Assembly (NCBI RefSeq): GCF_008634025.1
Contig: NZ_PDCM01000001.1
Span: 2,725,501-2,789,500, forward strand
Length of the DNA: 64,000 nt
Direction: 5' to 3'
Source of the DNA: Streptomyces albofaciens JCM 4342
GTDB lineage: Bacteria; Actinomycetota; Actinomycetes; Streptomycetales; Streptomycetaceae
Shown: in pieces, positions 25,962 to 34,634 of the stretch
Numbering within the stretch: the stretch's first letter is position 1
How the letters are laid out: the number at the start of each line of letters is the position of its first letter
Translations under genes and position numbers: made by a program
The notes under the pieces: model-generated
Told to the model about the DNA's origin: nothing
What the model saw: the letters and a program-made list of their open reading frames with translations, nothing else
Database searches by the model: none

Positions 25962-26795
25962 TCAGCCCCGGGCGAAGCGCCGTAGCTGGGCGGCCGTGCC
26001 GTTCCACTTGTTCTGGTCGCCCGGCAGCGCGCCGTGGTTCGCGTACTGCCAGAAGCTCGGGTACGCCCAGCCGGCCGGCAGCTTGCCGGGCGTGCTGTGC
26101 CAGTTCGCCAGCCACAGCGGGTGGGTGGCGGCGAACGCCCGGCTGCCGCCGGTGCAGCCGTTCCACCACCGCGCCGTCGTGTAGATCACCGGTCGCCGTC
26201 CGGTCTGCCGCAGCACCTCGTTGCTGAACCCGCGGATCCACCGGACCAGCGCCGCGCGGCTCATGCCGAAGCACGCCCGCTCCGGGGCGTACGGATTGTG
26301 CTCGATGTCCAGGGCCGGCGGCAGCGTCCGGCCGTCCGCCTTCCATCCGCCGCCGTGGCGCAGGAAGTGCCGCGCCTGCGCGGTTCCGGAGGACGCGCTC
26401 GGCACCCCGAAGTGGTACGCGCCGCGCAGCAGGCCGGCTTTGCGCGCGCCGCGGTACTGCCGCCAGAAGTGCGGGTTGTGGTACCAGTCCGACTCCGTGG
26501 CCTTGATGTAGACGAACCGGCCGCCCTTCGCCCGTACGTCCCGCCAGTCGACGGCGCCCTGGTGGGAGGAGACGTCGTGGCCGAGCGGCTTGCCCGCGGC
26601 CTCGGCGGCGGGCGGTGCGGGTACGGCGGCGTACAGGACCGCGGTCAGCGCGCCGAGGGCGAGCGAGGCGGCGGTGAGGCGGCGGCGCCTCGGGCGCGGC
26701 GGGTGGGGGTGCTGTGGGTGCGGGTGTGGGTGCGGGTGCTGCGGGGCGCGCGGCGGGCGCTGCGCGCCGGGCTGGTGATCGTGGTCACGGGCCAT
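25962..26795 (-). CDS. Secreted GH25 muramidase (lysozyme)
   Basis: The 277-residue protein has the GH25 core from about residue 70: GHDVSSHQGAVDWRDVRAKGGRFVYIKATES, the catalytic acid region ALDIEHNPY, and WLANWHSTPGKLPAGWAYPSFWQYA. It hydrolyses the N-acetylmuramyl-N-acetylglucosamine bond of peptidoglycan. Before the hydrophobic signal segment (LTAASLALGALTAVLYAAVPAPPAAEA) there is an unusual His-Pro repeat and an RPRRRR patch, a long basic n-region typical of an actinomycete Sec signal. ATG 26795 follows a GGGGGG run at good spacing. Confidence 0.93.
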   Translation of the reverse strand: MARDHDHQPGAQRPPRAPQHPHPHPHPQHPHPPRPRRRRLTAASLALGALTAVLYAAVPAPPAAEAAGKPLGHDVSSHQGAVDWRDVRAKGGRFVYIKATESDWYHNPHFWRQYRGARKAGLLRGAYHFGVPSASSGTAQARHFLRHGGGWKADGRTLPPALDIEHNPYAPERACFGMSRAALVRWIRGFSNEVLRQTGRRPVIYTTARWWNGCTGGSRAFAATHPLWLANWHSTPGKLPAGWAYPSFWQYANHGALPGDQNKWNGTAAQLRRFARG

Positions 26796-27129
26796 GGTTC
26801 CCCCCGGATCTCCCCAGGATGACGGCACATACGGGAACTGCTGCGTGCGGGCATGGCTACGTGCATGGCTGCGAGCGAGCATGGCTGCTCGTGGGCATGG
26901 CTACGTGCATGACAAAATCTCCGGAAGAGTATCGGGTGATCCGTACAAGGCGGTCGATGCTCGGTCAATCCCTGCCCAGATGTCACCGGTCCGACATGGC
27001 GGATACCGGAAGGCGGGGGTCCGCCCCACGGCGCCGCCCCCGGCCCGTACGGTGTCGGCAGCCACCCGCGCACCACCCCCGCGCATCCCGGCGGGGCCGC
27101 GCCCGTACAGCACACCGGAGGGCCCACCC
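26796..27129. other. Divergent gap between the GH25 and aldolase genes
   Basis: This 334 bp gap contains the promoters of both flanking genes and a pair of direct repeats at 26849-26911. An A/T-richer patch near 26910-26960 is the likeliest promoter zone. No additional gene is supported. Confidence 0.6.
26849..26911. repeat. Two identical 19-bp direct repeats 44 bp apart
   Basis: The sequence gggcatggctacgtgcatg occurs at 26849-26867 and again at 26893-26911, with partial copies of catggct between. They lie just upstream of the GH25 start codon on the promoter side, so they may be regulatory or simply a local duplication. Confidence 0.8.
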
Positions 27130-27783
27130 ATGACGGACCGGGAAGCCATCGACCGCGCCTGGCGCGAGCTGGTCGCCACCGCCCGCCGCACGGTCGCCGA
27201 CGGGCTGGTCGTCGGCACCTCCGGCAATGTCTCCGTGCGCGTCGGCGACCTCGTCCTGGTCACGCCCAGCGGCGTCCCCTACGACCGGCTCGGGCCCGGC
27301 GACCTCACCGCGGTCGGCCTCGACGGGAGCCCCGCGCGCGGCACGCTCCGGCCGACCAGCGAGCTGCCCATGCACCTGGCCGTCTACCGCGCCACCGGCG
27401 CCCGCGCCGTCGTGCACACCCACGCCGCACACGCCACCGCCGTCTCCACCCTCGTCACCGAACTCCCGCCCGTGCACTACATGACCGCGGCCCTCGGCGG
27501 CCCCGTCCGCGTCGCGCCGTACGCCCTGTACGGCACGGAAGAGTTGGCCGAGAACATGCTCGCCGCACTGCGCGGCCGCACCGGCTGCCTCCTGCGGAAC
27601 CACGGCACCATCGTGTACGGGGACACCCTTGACGAGGCGTACGACCGCACCGCCCAGCTGGAGTGGATGTGCCGCGTCTGGCTCGCCGCCAGCTCGCTGC
27701 CCGGCCGCGAGCCCGCGCTGCTGACGCCGGAACAGGTCGCCGCGGCCGGCGAGCGGCTGCGCGGTTACGGGCAGCCCGGCTGA
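27130..27783 (+). CDS. Class II aldolase/adducin-family protein
   Basis: The 217-residue protein resembles L-fuculose-phosphate aldolase. The segment GTSGNVSVRVGDLVLVTPSGVPYDRLGPGDL is the phosphate-binding N-terminal region; the zinc ligands are expected in AVVHTHAAHATAVS and LLRNHGTIVYGDTLDEAYDRTAQLEW. ATG 27130 has GGAGGG upstream. The exact substrate (fuculose-, ribulose- or methylthioribulose-phosphate) cannot be assigned, and no sugar kinase or isomerase is adjacent. Confidence 0.92.
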   Translation: MTDREAIDRAWRELVATARRTVADGLVVGTSGNVSVRVGDLVLVTPSGVPYDRLGPGDLTAVGLDGSPARGTLRPTSELPMHLAVYRATGARAVVHTHAAHATAVSTLVTELPPVHYMTAALGGPVRVAPYALYGTEELAENMLAALRGRTGCLLRNHGTIVYGDTLDEAYDRTAQLEWMCRVWLAASSLPGREPALLTPEQVAAAGERLRGYGQPG

Positions 27784-27930
27784 CGCGCGCCGCCCGCCCG
27801 GGCCGCCCCGCGCGCCGTGTCCCCGCCCGGTGCGCCGTGTCCCCGCCCGGCCGCGCGCAGCCGCGCCCGCCGTCACCCGGCCGCCCCCGTCCACTGGCCG
27901 AGGCCGCCGGGCTTGCCCACACTGGGGAGG

Positions 27931-29058
27931 ATGCGTCTGGGTACTGCGGCGGCAGCGGCCGCCACCACGGTGATCGGTGCCGGCGCGGCCGCGGTGGCGG
28001 CCGGCCGGTACGCCAGCGACATGGTCCTCAAACCCGCGCCCGACCGGCCGTTGCCGGGCGACCCCCGGCTCACGGTGCACTCCACCGGCCCCGGGCGGAT
28101 CACGCTGACCCGCAGCCTCGCCTCACTGCGGCCCGGTACGTACGGCCTGACCGGCGCGGGCGGCCACGCGGTCGTCGGCCCGGTGCTGGACGATGTGCCG
28201 CACCCCGCCGACACGGTCGTCCGCCGCCTGGAGCGGATCACCCACGGCACCCTCCGGCCGGGCGCCCGGATGCGGCTGACGCCCCAGGTGCACATCGGCA
28301 ACCCGCGCGACGCGCTGGGCCTCGACTGCGCCGATGTCGACATTCCCGGCGAACTGGGCGCCCTGCCCGCGTGGTTCGTGCCGGGCGCCCGGGAGACCTG
28401 GGTGATCACCGTGCACGGCCTGGGCACCACCCGCGAGCACCCCATGGTGCTCATGCCGTTCCTCAGCGATCAGCGGCTGCCCGTCCTGGACCTGGCCTAC
28501 CGCAACGACATCGGCGCCCCGCCCACCGCCGACGGCATCAGCCACCTCGGCGACTCCGAATGGCGCGACCTGGACGCCGCGATCCGCTACGCGGTCCGGT
28601 ACGGCGCGGAGCGCGTCGTCCTGCACGGCTGGTCCACCGGCGCGTCGATGGCCCTGCGCGCCGCCGCCAACTCCGGACTGCGCGACCGCATCGCCGGCCT
28701 GGTCCTGGACTCCCCGGTCCTGGACTGGCAGGCCACCGTCCGGGCCCTGGCCGCCGCCCACCGCACCCCGCGCCCGCTGCTGCCGCTGGCGGTGCGCGCC
28801 GCCGAGGGCAGCACCGGCCTGCACGCCGACCGGCTGGCCGACGCCTGGGTCCCGGACCTGCTCACGGTGCCGACCCTGCTGATCCACGGCCCCGACGACA
28901 CGCTCGCCCCGTGGTCCTCCTCCCGGGAATTCGCCGCCCGCCGCCCCGACCTGATCACCCTTCACCCGGTACCGCACGCGCCCCACGCGGCCATGTGGAA
29001 CGCGGACCCGGGCCGGTACGAGGAAACGTTGCGCCGGTTTCTCACGCCGTTGATGTGA
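27931..29058 (+). CDS. Alpha/beta hydrolase, membrane-anchored or secreted
   Basis: The 375-residue protein starts with a hydrophobic Ala-rich segment (residues 4-27) that may be a signal anchor. The hydrolase part shows WVITVHGLGTTREHPM, the nucleophile elbow LHGWSTGASMAL, the acid residue in LIHGPDDTLAPWSSS and a late histidine in PHAPHAAMWN. ATG 27931 directly follows a GGGGAGG sequence. It is probably an esterase or peptidase-like hydrolase of unknown substrate, transcribed alone. Confidence 0.88.
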   Translation: MRLGTAAAAAATTVIGAGAAAVAAGRYASDMVLKPAPDRPLPGDPRLTVHSTGPGRITLTRSLASLRPGTYGLTGAGGHAVVGPVLDDVPHPADTVVRRLERITHGTLRPGARMRLTPQVHIGNPRDALGLDCADVDIPGELGALPAWFVPGARETWVITVHGLGTTREHPMVLMPFLSDQRLPVLDLAYRNDIGAPPTADGISHLGDSEWRDLDAAIRYAVRYGAERVVLHGWSTGASMALRAAANSGLRDRIAGLVLDSPVLDWQATVRALAAAHRTPRPLLPLAVRAAEGSTGLHADRLADAWVPDLLTVPTLLIHGPDDTLAPWSSSREFAARRPDLITLHPVPHAPHAAMWNADPGRYEETLRRFLTPLM

Positions 29059-29089
29059 GCGGGGGCGTGTGATGTGAGCGGGGGCGTGT
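29052..29089. repeat. Tandem 19-bp duplication overlapping the hydrolase stop codon
   Basis: The unit gatgtgagcgggggcgtgt is repeated exactly at 29052-29070 and 29071-29089, and a diverged third copy follows. The first copy includes the TGA of the hydrolase gene, so the duplication arose from the gene's extreme 3' end. Confidence 0.9.
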
Positions 29090-29550
29090 GGTGTGGGCGG
29101 GCGCGTGGGTCCGGGGACCGGGCGTCGGCCGCGGGCGCCGACCGGGCGGCGGCCGGGTGGTGGGCGCCGACTGGGCGGCGGCCGGGTGGAGGTTCCGGCT
29201 GGGGACGGCCGGGTGGAGGTTCCGGCTGGGGGCGGCCGGGTGGAGGTTCCGGCTGGGGGCGGCCGGGTGGAGGTTCCGGCTGGGGACGGGTTCCGGCCGA
29301 GTCGCGGGCTCCGGCCGGAGGGTGGGTTCCGGCCAAGTGGCGGGTTCCGGTCGGCTGGGCACGTTCCGGTCGGGCGGGCGCAGGCCCGCGGTGACCGGCC
29401 CGTGAACCCGTCGCGACCGGTCCGTGAACCCGTCGGGACGGGGCCGTGGGCCCGTCCCGACGCCCTGGTGCGCCCCCCGTGCGACGTTCTCCCGGAACGT
29501 ACCGACCGTTCCGATTGGGCTTTCGGGCCGTCAACGGGAAGACTGCCCCT
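29059..29550. other. Repeat-rich intergenic region
   Basis: This 492 bp gap contains the 19-bp duplication, a four-unit 27-bp minisatellite, and a further loose series of ~22-bp units around 29390-29460 (core gtgaacccgtc). Open frames on both strands are artefacts of repeats in multiples of three. The promoter for the gene at 29551 should lie after about 29460. Confidence 0.7.
29186..29290. repeat. Four tandem 27-bp repeats
   Basis: Units begin at 29186, 29213, 29240 and 29267 with the core gtggaggttccggctgggg. The first three are almost identical and the fourth decays at its end. There are no spacers, so it is not a CRISPR array. Confidence 0.93.
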
Positions 29551-31062
29551 GTGACGTCCCGTACTCCGCGCGACTCCCGGCTCCGACTCGTCCCCCGTCA
29601 ACCGATTGCCGCCGCCCGCCGGGCGGTGAGCACCCGGGCCGCCCGCCCGGCGCCCCGGCCGCCCCAGGGCACGCCGCCGCCCGCGGAACTGGCGCGGCAG
29701 GCCCGCGCCTGTCTGTCCGGCGCCGTACGGCTCGCCCGCTGGGCCGACGGCGAGTACGGCGCGGGCGCCGGGCTGCGGGCCGGCCCGGACGGCGCGCTGC
29801 CCGCGGAGGTCACCGAACAGGCCGCGCGCGACCTGCGGCTGACCGGGCACCAGGTCCGTACGGACTGGGACCTGGCCCGGCTGGCCGGGCTCGTCGAACT
29901 GCACGGCGGCGTGGCCCGCCCCGGCTGGCGGCTGCGCGCCTGGGAGCGCGACGACACCGCAGCGCTGCGCGGCTGGGTCGCGCTCTTCGACGCCTGGTCG
30001 CTGGCGCGCCCCGCCCCGCCCGGTGCCGGGCCGACCGCCGTCGCCGAGGTGGTCGAGGCCGTGCCGCAGTTGCTCTCCCTCCTGCACCTGTCGGCCGGCC
30101 CGGTCCGGCTCCCGGTCCTGCTGGACATGCTGGAACAGCGGGTCGCGGAACTCCGTACCGAGCGCTGCGAGGTGCCGTACGGGCCCGACCGGGGCGCGGA
30201 GACGGGGCCTGCTCGGGGCGCGGAGACGGGCCCTGCCCGGCCGGCGACCGCCCCCACCGGCAGGCAACCGGCCGCCCCGGACGCCGCCGAGGCGGTGAGT
30301 GACGCCGCGGGGGTGTCACTCGCGGTGCTCCTGGACTGGGCGCTGGACGGCCTCGCCGCCGTCGGCGCGCTCGTCGTGCGCGACGGCGCGAAGACCGGCG
30401 TGCCCGCCGAACGCGAAGCGCTGCTCACCCCCCTCGGCAACTGGTCGGTCTGGGTCAAGCTGGAACAGATCTGCGTCGCCGCGCAGAGCCCGGCGGGCAA
30501 CATCGAGCAGTCCGCCGAGGCGATGCTGCGCGGCTGCGCCCGGCTGACCCCCGGCCCGGCACGCGCCGAATACCGCGCCTGGCTGGCCGCCCGGTCCGCG
30601 GGCAGCGCGGTCGAGGAACTCCTGGAGGTGGCCCGCGGCGAGGACGCGCTGCTGCGCGGTCTCGCCTTCGAGGCGCTGCGCGCCGTCGGCGCCCCGGCGG
30701 AGCCCGCCGTGCGCGCCGCCGCCGAGGAGCCGGGCCTGCGGCCGTACGCCCTGCTCTGGCTGGTCGAGCACGAGGGCGGCGACCCGGAGACCGCGCCGGA
30801 CGTGCTCACCCGCGAGGAGTCCACCTGGCTGTGGGTGGACACCGCCGCGGCCGTCGCCGACCACGGCGAGAGCCAGCTGCTGGTCCGCCACCTCGAATCG
30901 GCCGTCCAGGGCTCGGTCCCGCGCCTGCTGGAGGAGGTACGGGCCGTGGGCCACCCGCGCACCGTGCAGGTCCTGGTCGCGCTGGCCGCCGCCCACCCCG
31001 ACCCGGCCCTCGCCAAGGCCGTACGGCGAGCCGCCTTCCAGGTCCACACGGGCGGCGCGTGA
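29551..31062 (+). CDS. Uncharacterised ~503-residue protein with HEAT-like C-terminal region
   Basis: I do not recognise the family. The product is soluble, Ala/Leu/Arg-rich and mostly helical. An internal direct repeat RGAETGPA-RGAETGPA marks a linker near residue 215. The C-terminal third (EELLEVARGEDALLRGLAFEALRAVGAPAEPAVRAAAEEPGLRPYALLWLVEHEG and the following) looks like HEAT/armadillo helical repeats. GTG 29551 has a GGGAAGA upstream; the ATG at 29446 would add low-quality sequence. It has no operon partner and diverges in style from its neighbours only by its repeat content. Confidence 0.8.
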   Translation: MTSRTPRDSRLRLVPRQPIAAARRAVSTRAARPAPRPPQGTPPPAELARQARACLSGAVRLARWADGEYGAGAGLRAGPDGALPAEVTEQAARDLRLTGHQVRTDWDLARLAGLVELHGGVARPGWRLRAWERDDTAALRGWVALFDAWSLARPAPPGAGPTAVAEVVEAVPQLLSLLHLSAGPVRLPVLLDMLEQRVAELRTERCEVPYGPDRGAETGPARGAETGPARPATAPTGRQPAAPDAAEAVSDAAGVSLAVLLDWALDGLAAVGALVVRDGAKTGVPAEREALLTPLGNWSVWVKLEQICVAAQSPAGNIEQSAEAMLRGCARLTPGPARAEYRAWLAARSAGSAVEELLEVARGEDALLRGLAFEALRAVGAPAEPAVRAAAEEPGLRPYALLWLVEHEGGDPETAPDVLTREESTWLWVDTAAAVADHGESQLLVRHLESAVQGSVPRLLEEVRAVGHPRTVQVLVALAAAHPDPALAKAVRRAAFQVHTGGA

Positions 31063-31113
31063 CGCTTCGGGGCGGACGGCCGGACCCGGTTCGCGGGATC
31101 CGGCGCCCGTCCC

Positions 31114-31530
31114 TCAGGCCTGCGGCAGCGCCGGCGCGTACGTCCCGAAGGTCCAGAGGTTGCCCTCCAGATCGCGGGCCGTGTACTCACGGGAGCCGTA
31201 CTCCTGGTCGGTGAGCGGCAGGACTATCTCCACCCCGGCCCGCTCGGCCCGCCGGTGGTGCGCGTCCGGGTCCGCGACGGTCGTGTAGACACCGATCGGG
31301 CCGCCGTCGCCCAGCGCCTCCTCGTACGGCCCGCCGGTGCCCTTCGAGCCCAGCATCACCACGCCGTTCCCGAAGGCCAGCTCGGCGTGCAGCACCGTGC
31401 CGTCCTCGCTCTCGTACAGCGCGCTCCGGGTGAAGCCGAAGGCTTCCGTGAGCTGCTTGATCGCCGCCTTCGCGTCGCGGTAGCGCAGTGTCGGACAGAA
31501 TGCGGGCGTCCCCGCCGCCACATCGGTCAT
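31114..31530 (-). CDS. VOC-family (glyoxalase/bleomycin-resistance-like) protein
   Basis: The 138-residue protein fits the YaeR/PhnB-like VOC class: AFCPTLRYRDAKAAIKQLTEAFGF, then LHAELAFGNGVVMLGS and EYTARDLEGNLWTFGTY at the C-terminus. A GTG at 31539 would add three residues, but GGAAGG is better spaced for ATG 31530. It converges on the orphan gene to its left. Binding or resistance function cannot be predicted. Confidence 0.88.
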   Translation of the reverse strand: MTDVAAGTPAFCPTLRYRDAKAAIKQLTEAFGFTRSALYESEDGTVLHAELAFGNGVVMLGSKGTGGPYEEALGDGGPIGVYTTVADPDAHHRRAERAGVEIVLPLTDQEYGSREYTARDLEGNLWTFGTYAPALPQA

Positions 31531-31664
31531 GACGATCACCTTCCCTGCCTGCGATCGGACTCCGCGGGCCCCGCCGTGAGACCCACATCACAGTCTGGCA
31601 CCGGGGTCTGACAATGCCCTCCGAACGCCCACTGACCAGCACGGGAGCAGACGCGTGCGGCGGC

Positions 31665-32555
31665 TCAGCGGAACGTGTCGCAGCGCGCCATGTCCCCCGT
31701 ACGAAACCCGGTCGAGAACCACCGCTGCCGCTGTGCCGAGGACCCGTGCGTCCAGCTCTCCGGCGTGACCCGGCCCTGGAAGCGCTCCTGGATCCGGTCG
31801 TCGCCGACCGCGGCCGCCGCGTCCAGACCGTCGCGCACGTCCGCCTCGGTGAGGCTGGTGATCAAGGGCCGGCCGGTGGACTCCTGGGGCGTGCCGGTCG
31901 CGTGCCGGGCCCAGACCCCGGCGTAGCAGTCGGCCTGGAGCTCCACCTTGACCGCGTCGCTGTCCGCGCCGGCCCGGCCGCCCTGGGAGCGGCGCAGCGT
32001 GCCCGTCAGGTTCTGGACGTGGTGGCCGTATTCGTGCGCCACGACGTACGCCTGCGCGAACGGCCCGCCACTGGAGCCGAACTTCGTGCGCAGCTCCCGG
32101 AAGAAGTCCAGGTCCAGGTAGACCTTGCGGTCGCCGGGGCAGTAGAACGGCCCGACCGCCGAGGTCGCGGACCCGCACGCGGTGTCCGCGCGGCCGGTGA
32201 ACAGGACCGTCGGCGCCCGCTCGTACGCGGCGCCGCGCCGCCGGAACTCCTGCTGCCAGAAGGCCTGCGCGCTGTTGACGACGGCCACGGTCCGGCAGTC
32301 CTCGCGGCTGTTGGCGTCCTGCCCGGTCCGGCACCGCTCCTGGACCCGCTCGGCCGGGGAGGCGTCGGGCTCCGGCGACTGATCCGTATCGGTCAGGCCC
32401 AGCTCGTTCGGCCCGATGCCGAAGAACAGCCCGGCCACCAGCGCGATCAGGCCCGCCAGCCCGCCGCCGAGGGTGGCCCGCCCGCCGGGCAGCCGGCTGC
32501 CGCGCCGGTCCTGGACCTGAGAGGTGTCCAGCCCGGCGTCGTCGTCGAACTGCAT
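31665..32555 (-). CDS. Neutral zinc metallopeptidase (YpfJ-like), membrane-anchored
   Basis: The 296-residue protein has one transmembrane segment near residues 30-50 (ATLGGGLAGLIALVAGLFFGIG). The extracytoplasmic zinc-protease domain carries the motif VVAHEYGHHVQNLTGT, and a third ligand is likely in KVELQADCYAGVWA. Several cysteines (ACGSATSAVGPFYCPG) may form a disulfide. The length matches the family (~290). ATG 32555 follows GGAGGGCGG. The substrate is unknown. Confidence 0.92.
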   Translation of the reverse strand: MQFDDDAGLDTSQVQDRRGSRLPGGRATLGGGLAGLIALVAGLFFGIGPNELGLTDTDQSPEPDASPAERVQERCRTGQDANSREDCRTVAVVNSAQAFWQQEFRRRGAAYERAPTVLFTGRADTACGSATSAVGPFYCPGDRKVYLDLDFFRELRTKFGSSGGPFAQAYVVAHEYGHHVQNLTGTLRRSQGGRAGADSDAVKVELQADCYAGVWARHATGTPQESTGRPLITSLTEADVRDGLDAAAAVGDDRIQERFQGRVTPESWTHGSSAQRQRWFSTGFRTGDMARCDTFR

Positions 32556-32574
32556 GGCCGTACCGCCCTCCGCC

Positions 32575-32671
32575 GCTCGTCTCCGTACCGGCTCGTTTCC
32601 GTACGGCTCGCTTCCGTTCCGTACGGGCTCGTCTCCGTACGGGCTCGGCCCCGTACGGGCCTGTCTCCGCA
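32575..32671. repeat. About six tandem 15-16-bp repeats
   Basis: Units of roughly gctcgtctccgtacgg repeat from 32575 to 32671, one of them extended to 21 bp. They sit just upstream of the metallopeptidase ribosome-binding site, in its probable 5' untranslated or promoter region. Confidence 0.85.
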
Positions 32672-32872
32672 GGGAGCACACCGTCTGTGCCCCATCCAGC
32701 CGCGCCCACCCGCCCACCGCGACCCCGGACGGCCGAACGGGCGAGCGGGCGAGGAGCGACAACGAGGGCGGACCAGGGGGAACGCCGGGCGGACGAGGGT
32801 GGGCGCGCACGATCCGCCCGGCGCGCCGCCGCCCTCGCCGACGGCCCGGAAAAACTGGTTGCACGTCACCGT

Positions 32873-32878
32873 TAGACT
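32873..32878 (+). promoter_or_regulatory. Candidate -10 element for the ABC-F leader transcript
   Basis: TAGACT fits the actinomycete TANNNT -10 pattern and ends 7 nt before the ATG of the 7-codon leader ORF, predicting a leaderless start. The upstream A-rich patch followed by GGTTG resembles what is described for WhiB7/WblC-dependent promoters, but the spacing is not standard. Confidence 0.4.
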
Positions 32879-32885
32879 GGTCCGT

Positions 32886-32909
32886 ATGGCAATTCTCCTC
32901 GCGCATTAG
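32886..32909 (+). CDS. Candidate leader peptide MAILLAH upstream of the ABC-F gene
   Basis: ATG GCA ATT CTC CTC GCG CAT TAG encodes seven residues, with no ribosome-binding site but a -10-like TAGACT 7 nt before, suggesting translation of a leaderless mRNA. Its stop codon runs directly into a perfect 8-bp hairpin, and the ABC-F gene begins 127 bp later. Short ORFs followed by hairpins are typical of ribosome-mediated attenuation of antibiotic-response ABC-F genes. That this one is translated is inference. Confidence 0.45.
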   Translation: MAILLAH

Positions 32910-32928
32910 ACGGCGTCGGCACGCCGTC
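32909..32928 (+). promoter_or_regulatory. Perfect stem-loop at the leader-peptide stop codon
   Basis: GACGGCGT and ACGCCGTC pair perfectly around a CGGC tetraloop, starting at the last base of the leader's TAG. Further GC-rich complementary segments (CGCAC/GTGCG) follow before the ABC-F start. This is the arrangement expected of an attenuator or an anti-terminator switch. Confidence 0.5.
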
Positions 32929-33035
32929 CAGGCCGCCCGTCCGCACCGGTCCCTGCCGTGCGGGGCGCGCGCCGCCGCGCGGCTGTGATCATCCCCGTCC
33001 CTTCCGCTGTCCTTACCTGCCCTGGAGTCTTACCC

Positions 33036-34634
33036 GTGATCACCGCCTCCGGCCTGGAGCTGCGCGCCGGCGCCCGTGTCCTGATCGAGTCCGCTTCCTT
33101 CCGGATCGCCAAGGGCGACCGGATCGGTCTGGTCGGCCGCAACGGCGCGGGCAAGACCACCCTCACCAAGGTCCTGGCGGGCGAGGGCATGCCCGCGGCC
33201 GGCACGGTCACCCGCTCCGGCGACGTCGGCTACCTGCCGCAGGACCCGCGCACCGGCGACCTCGACGTGCTCGCCCGCGACCGCATTCTCTCCGCGCGCG
33301 GCCTGGACTCCGTCCTGCGCAAGATGCGCGAGAACGAGGACCGGATGTCCAACGGCAAGGGCGCCACCCGCGAGAAGGCGATGAAGAAGTACGAGCGCCT
33401 GGAGACGGAGTTCCTGACCAAGGGCGGCTACGCGGCCGAGGCGGAGGCCGCGACCATCGCCGCCAGCCTGGGCCTGCCGGACCGCATCCTCGGCCAGCCC
33501 CTGCACACGCTCTCCGGCGGCCAGCGGCGCCGCGTCGAGCTGGCCCGCATCCTCTTCTCGGACGCCGACACGCTGCTCCTGGACGAGCCGACCAACCACC
33601 TCGACGCCGACTCGATCGCCTGGCTGCGCGACTACCTGAAGACCTACCGCGGCGGCTTCATCGTGATCTCCCACGATGTCGACCTGGTCGAGACCGTGGT
33701 CAACAAGGTGTTCTACCTGGACGCCAACCGGTCCCAGATCGACATCTACAACATGGGCTGGAAGCTGTACCAGCAGCAGCGCGAGGCCGACGAGAAGCGC
33801 CGCAAGCGCGAGCGCGCCAACGCCGAGAAGAAGGCCGCCGCGCTGCACTCGCAGGCCGACAAGATGCGCGCGAAGGCCACCAAGACCGTCGCCGCGCAGA
33901 ACATGGCCCGGCGCGCGGACAAGCTGCTGGCCGGCTTGGAGGAGGTGCGCGCCTCCGACAAGGTCGCCAAGCTGCGCTTCCCGGACCCCGCGCCGTGCGG
34001 CAAGACGCCGCTGATGGCCGAGGGCCTGTCCAAGTCGTACGGTTCGCTGGAGATCTTCACCGATGTCGACCTGGCCATCGACAAGGGCTCCCGGGTCGTC
34101 ATCCTCGGCCTGAACGGCGCGGGCAAGACGACCCTGCTGCGCCTGCTGGCGGGCGTGGAGAAGCCGGACACCGGCGAGGTGCGTCCCGGGCACGGCCTGA
34201 AGCTGGGCTACTACGCGCAGGAGCACGAGACGCTGGACCCGGACCGCACGGTCCTGGAGAACATGCGCTCGGCCGCGCCGGACATGGACCTGGTCGACAT
34301 CCGCAAGACGCTCGGCTCGTTCCTCTTCTCCGGTGACGACGTCGACAAGCCCGCGGGCGTGCTCTCCGGCGGCGAGAAGACCCGGCTGGCGCTGGCCACC
34401 CTGGTCGTCTCCTCCGCCAACGTGCTGCTCCTGGACGAGCCGACGAACAACCTCGACCCGGCCAGCCGCGAGGAGATCCTCGGCGCGCTGCACACCTTCA
34501 CCGGCGCGGTGGTGCTGGTCTCCCACGACGAGGGCGCGGTGGACGCCCTCCAGCCGGAGCGCATCATCCTGCTCCCGGACGGCGTGGAGGACCTGTGGGG
34601 CCAGGACTACGCGGACCTGGTCGCGCTGGCCTGA
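33036..34634 (+). CDS. ABC-F family ATP-binding protein
   Basis: The 532-residue protein has two ABC domains in one chain and no membrane segments. Walker A motifs are GRNGAGKTT and GLNGAGKTT, signatures LSGGQRRRVEL and LSGGEKTRLAL, and Walker B motifs LLLDEPTNHLD and LLLDEPTNNLD. The linker (WKLYQQQREADEKRRKRERANAEKKAAALHSQADKMRAKATK) is the charged P-site tRNA-interaction region of ABC-F translation factors. GTG 33036 follows GGAG. It resembles mycobacterial Rv1473 by my recollection, including its HTH and enoyl-CoA hydratase neighbours. It may protect ribosomes or tune translation. Confidence 0.95.
   Translation: MITASGLELRAGARVLIESASFRIAKGDRIGLVGRNGAGKTTLTKVLAGEGMPAAGTVTRSGDVGYLPQDPRTGDLDVLARDRILSARGLDSVLRKMRENEDRMSNGKGATREKAMKKYERLETEFLTKGGYAAEAEAATIAASLGLPDRILGQPLHTLSGGQRRRVELARILFSDADTLLLDEPTNHLDADSIAWLRDYLKTYRGGFIVISHDVDLVETVVNKVFYLDANRSQIDIYNMGWKLYQQQREADEKRRKRERANAEKKAAALHSQADKMRAKATKTVAAQNMARRADKLLAGLEEVRASDKVAKLRFPDPAPCGKTPLMAEGLSKSYGSLEIFTDVDLAIDKGSRVVILGLNGAGKTTLLRLLAGVEKPDTGEVRPGHGLKLGYYAQEHETLDPDRTVLENMRSAAPDMDLVDIRKTLGSFLFSGDDVDKPAGVLSGGEKTRLALATLVVSSANVLLLDEPTNNLDPASREEILGALHTFTGAVVLVSHDEGAVDALQPERIILLPDGVEDLWGQDYADLVALA

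Larger units (their letters stand above)
32556..32885. other. Divergent gap upstream of the metallopeptidase and ABC-F leader
   Basis: About 330 bp with a short-unit minisatellite near the metallopeptidase start and an A-rich patch (GGAAAAACTGGTTGCAC, about 32848-32864) just before the ABC-F leader. No gene is supported inside. Confidence 0.65.

Noticed and set aside
29186..29290. CRISPR-like repeat array
   Set aside because: The 27-bp units are directly adjacent with no spacers and there are no cas genes; it is a tandem repeat.
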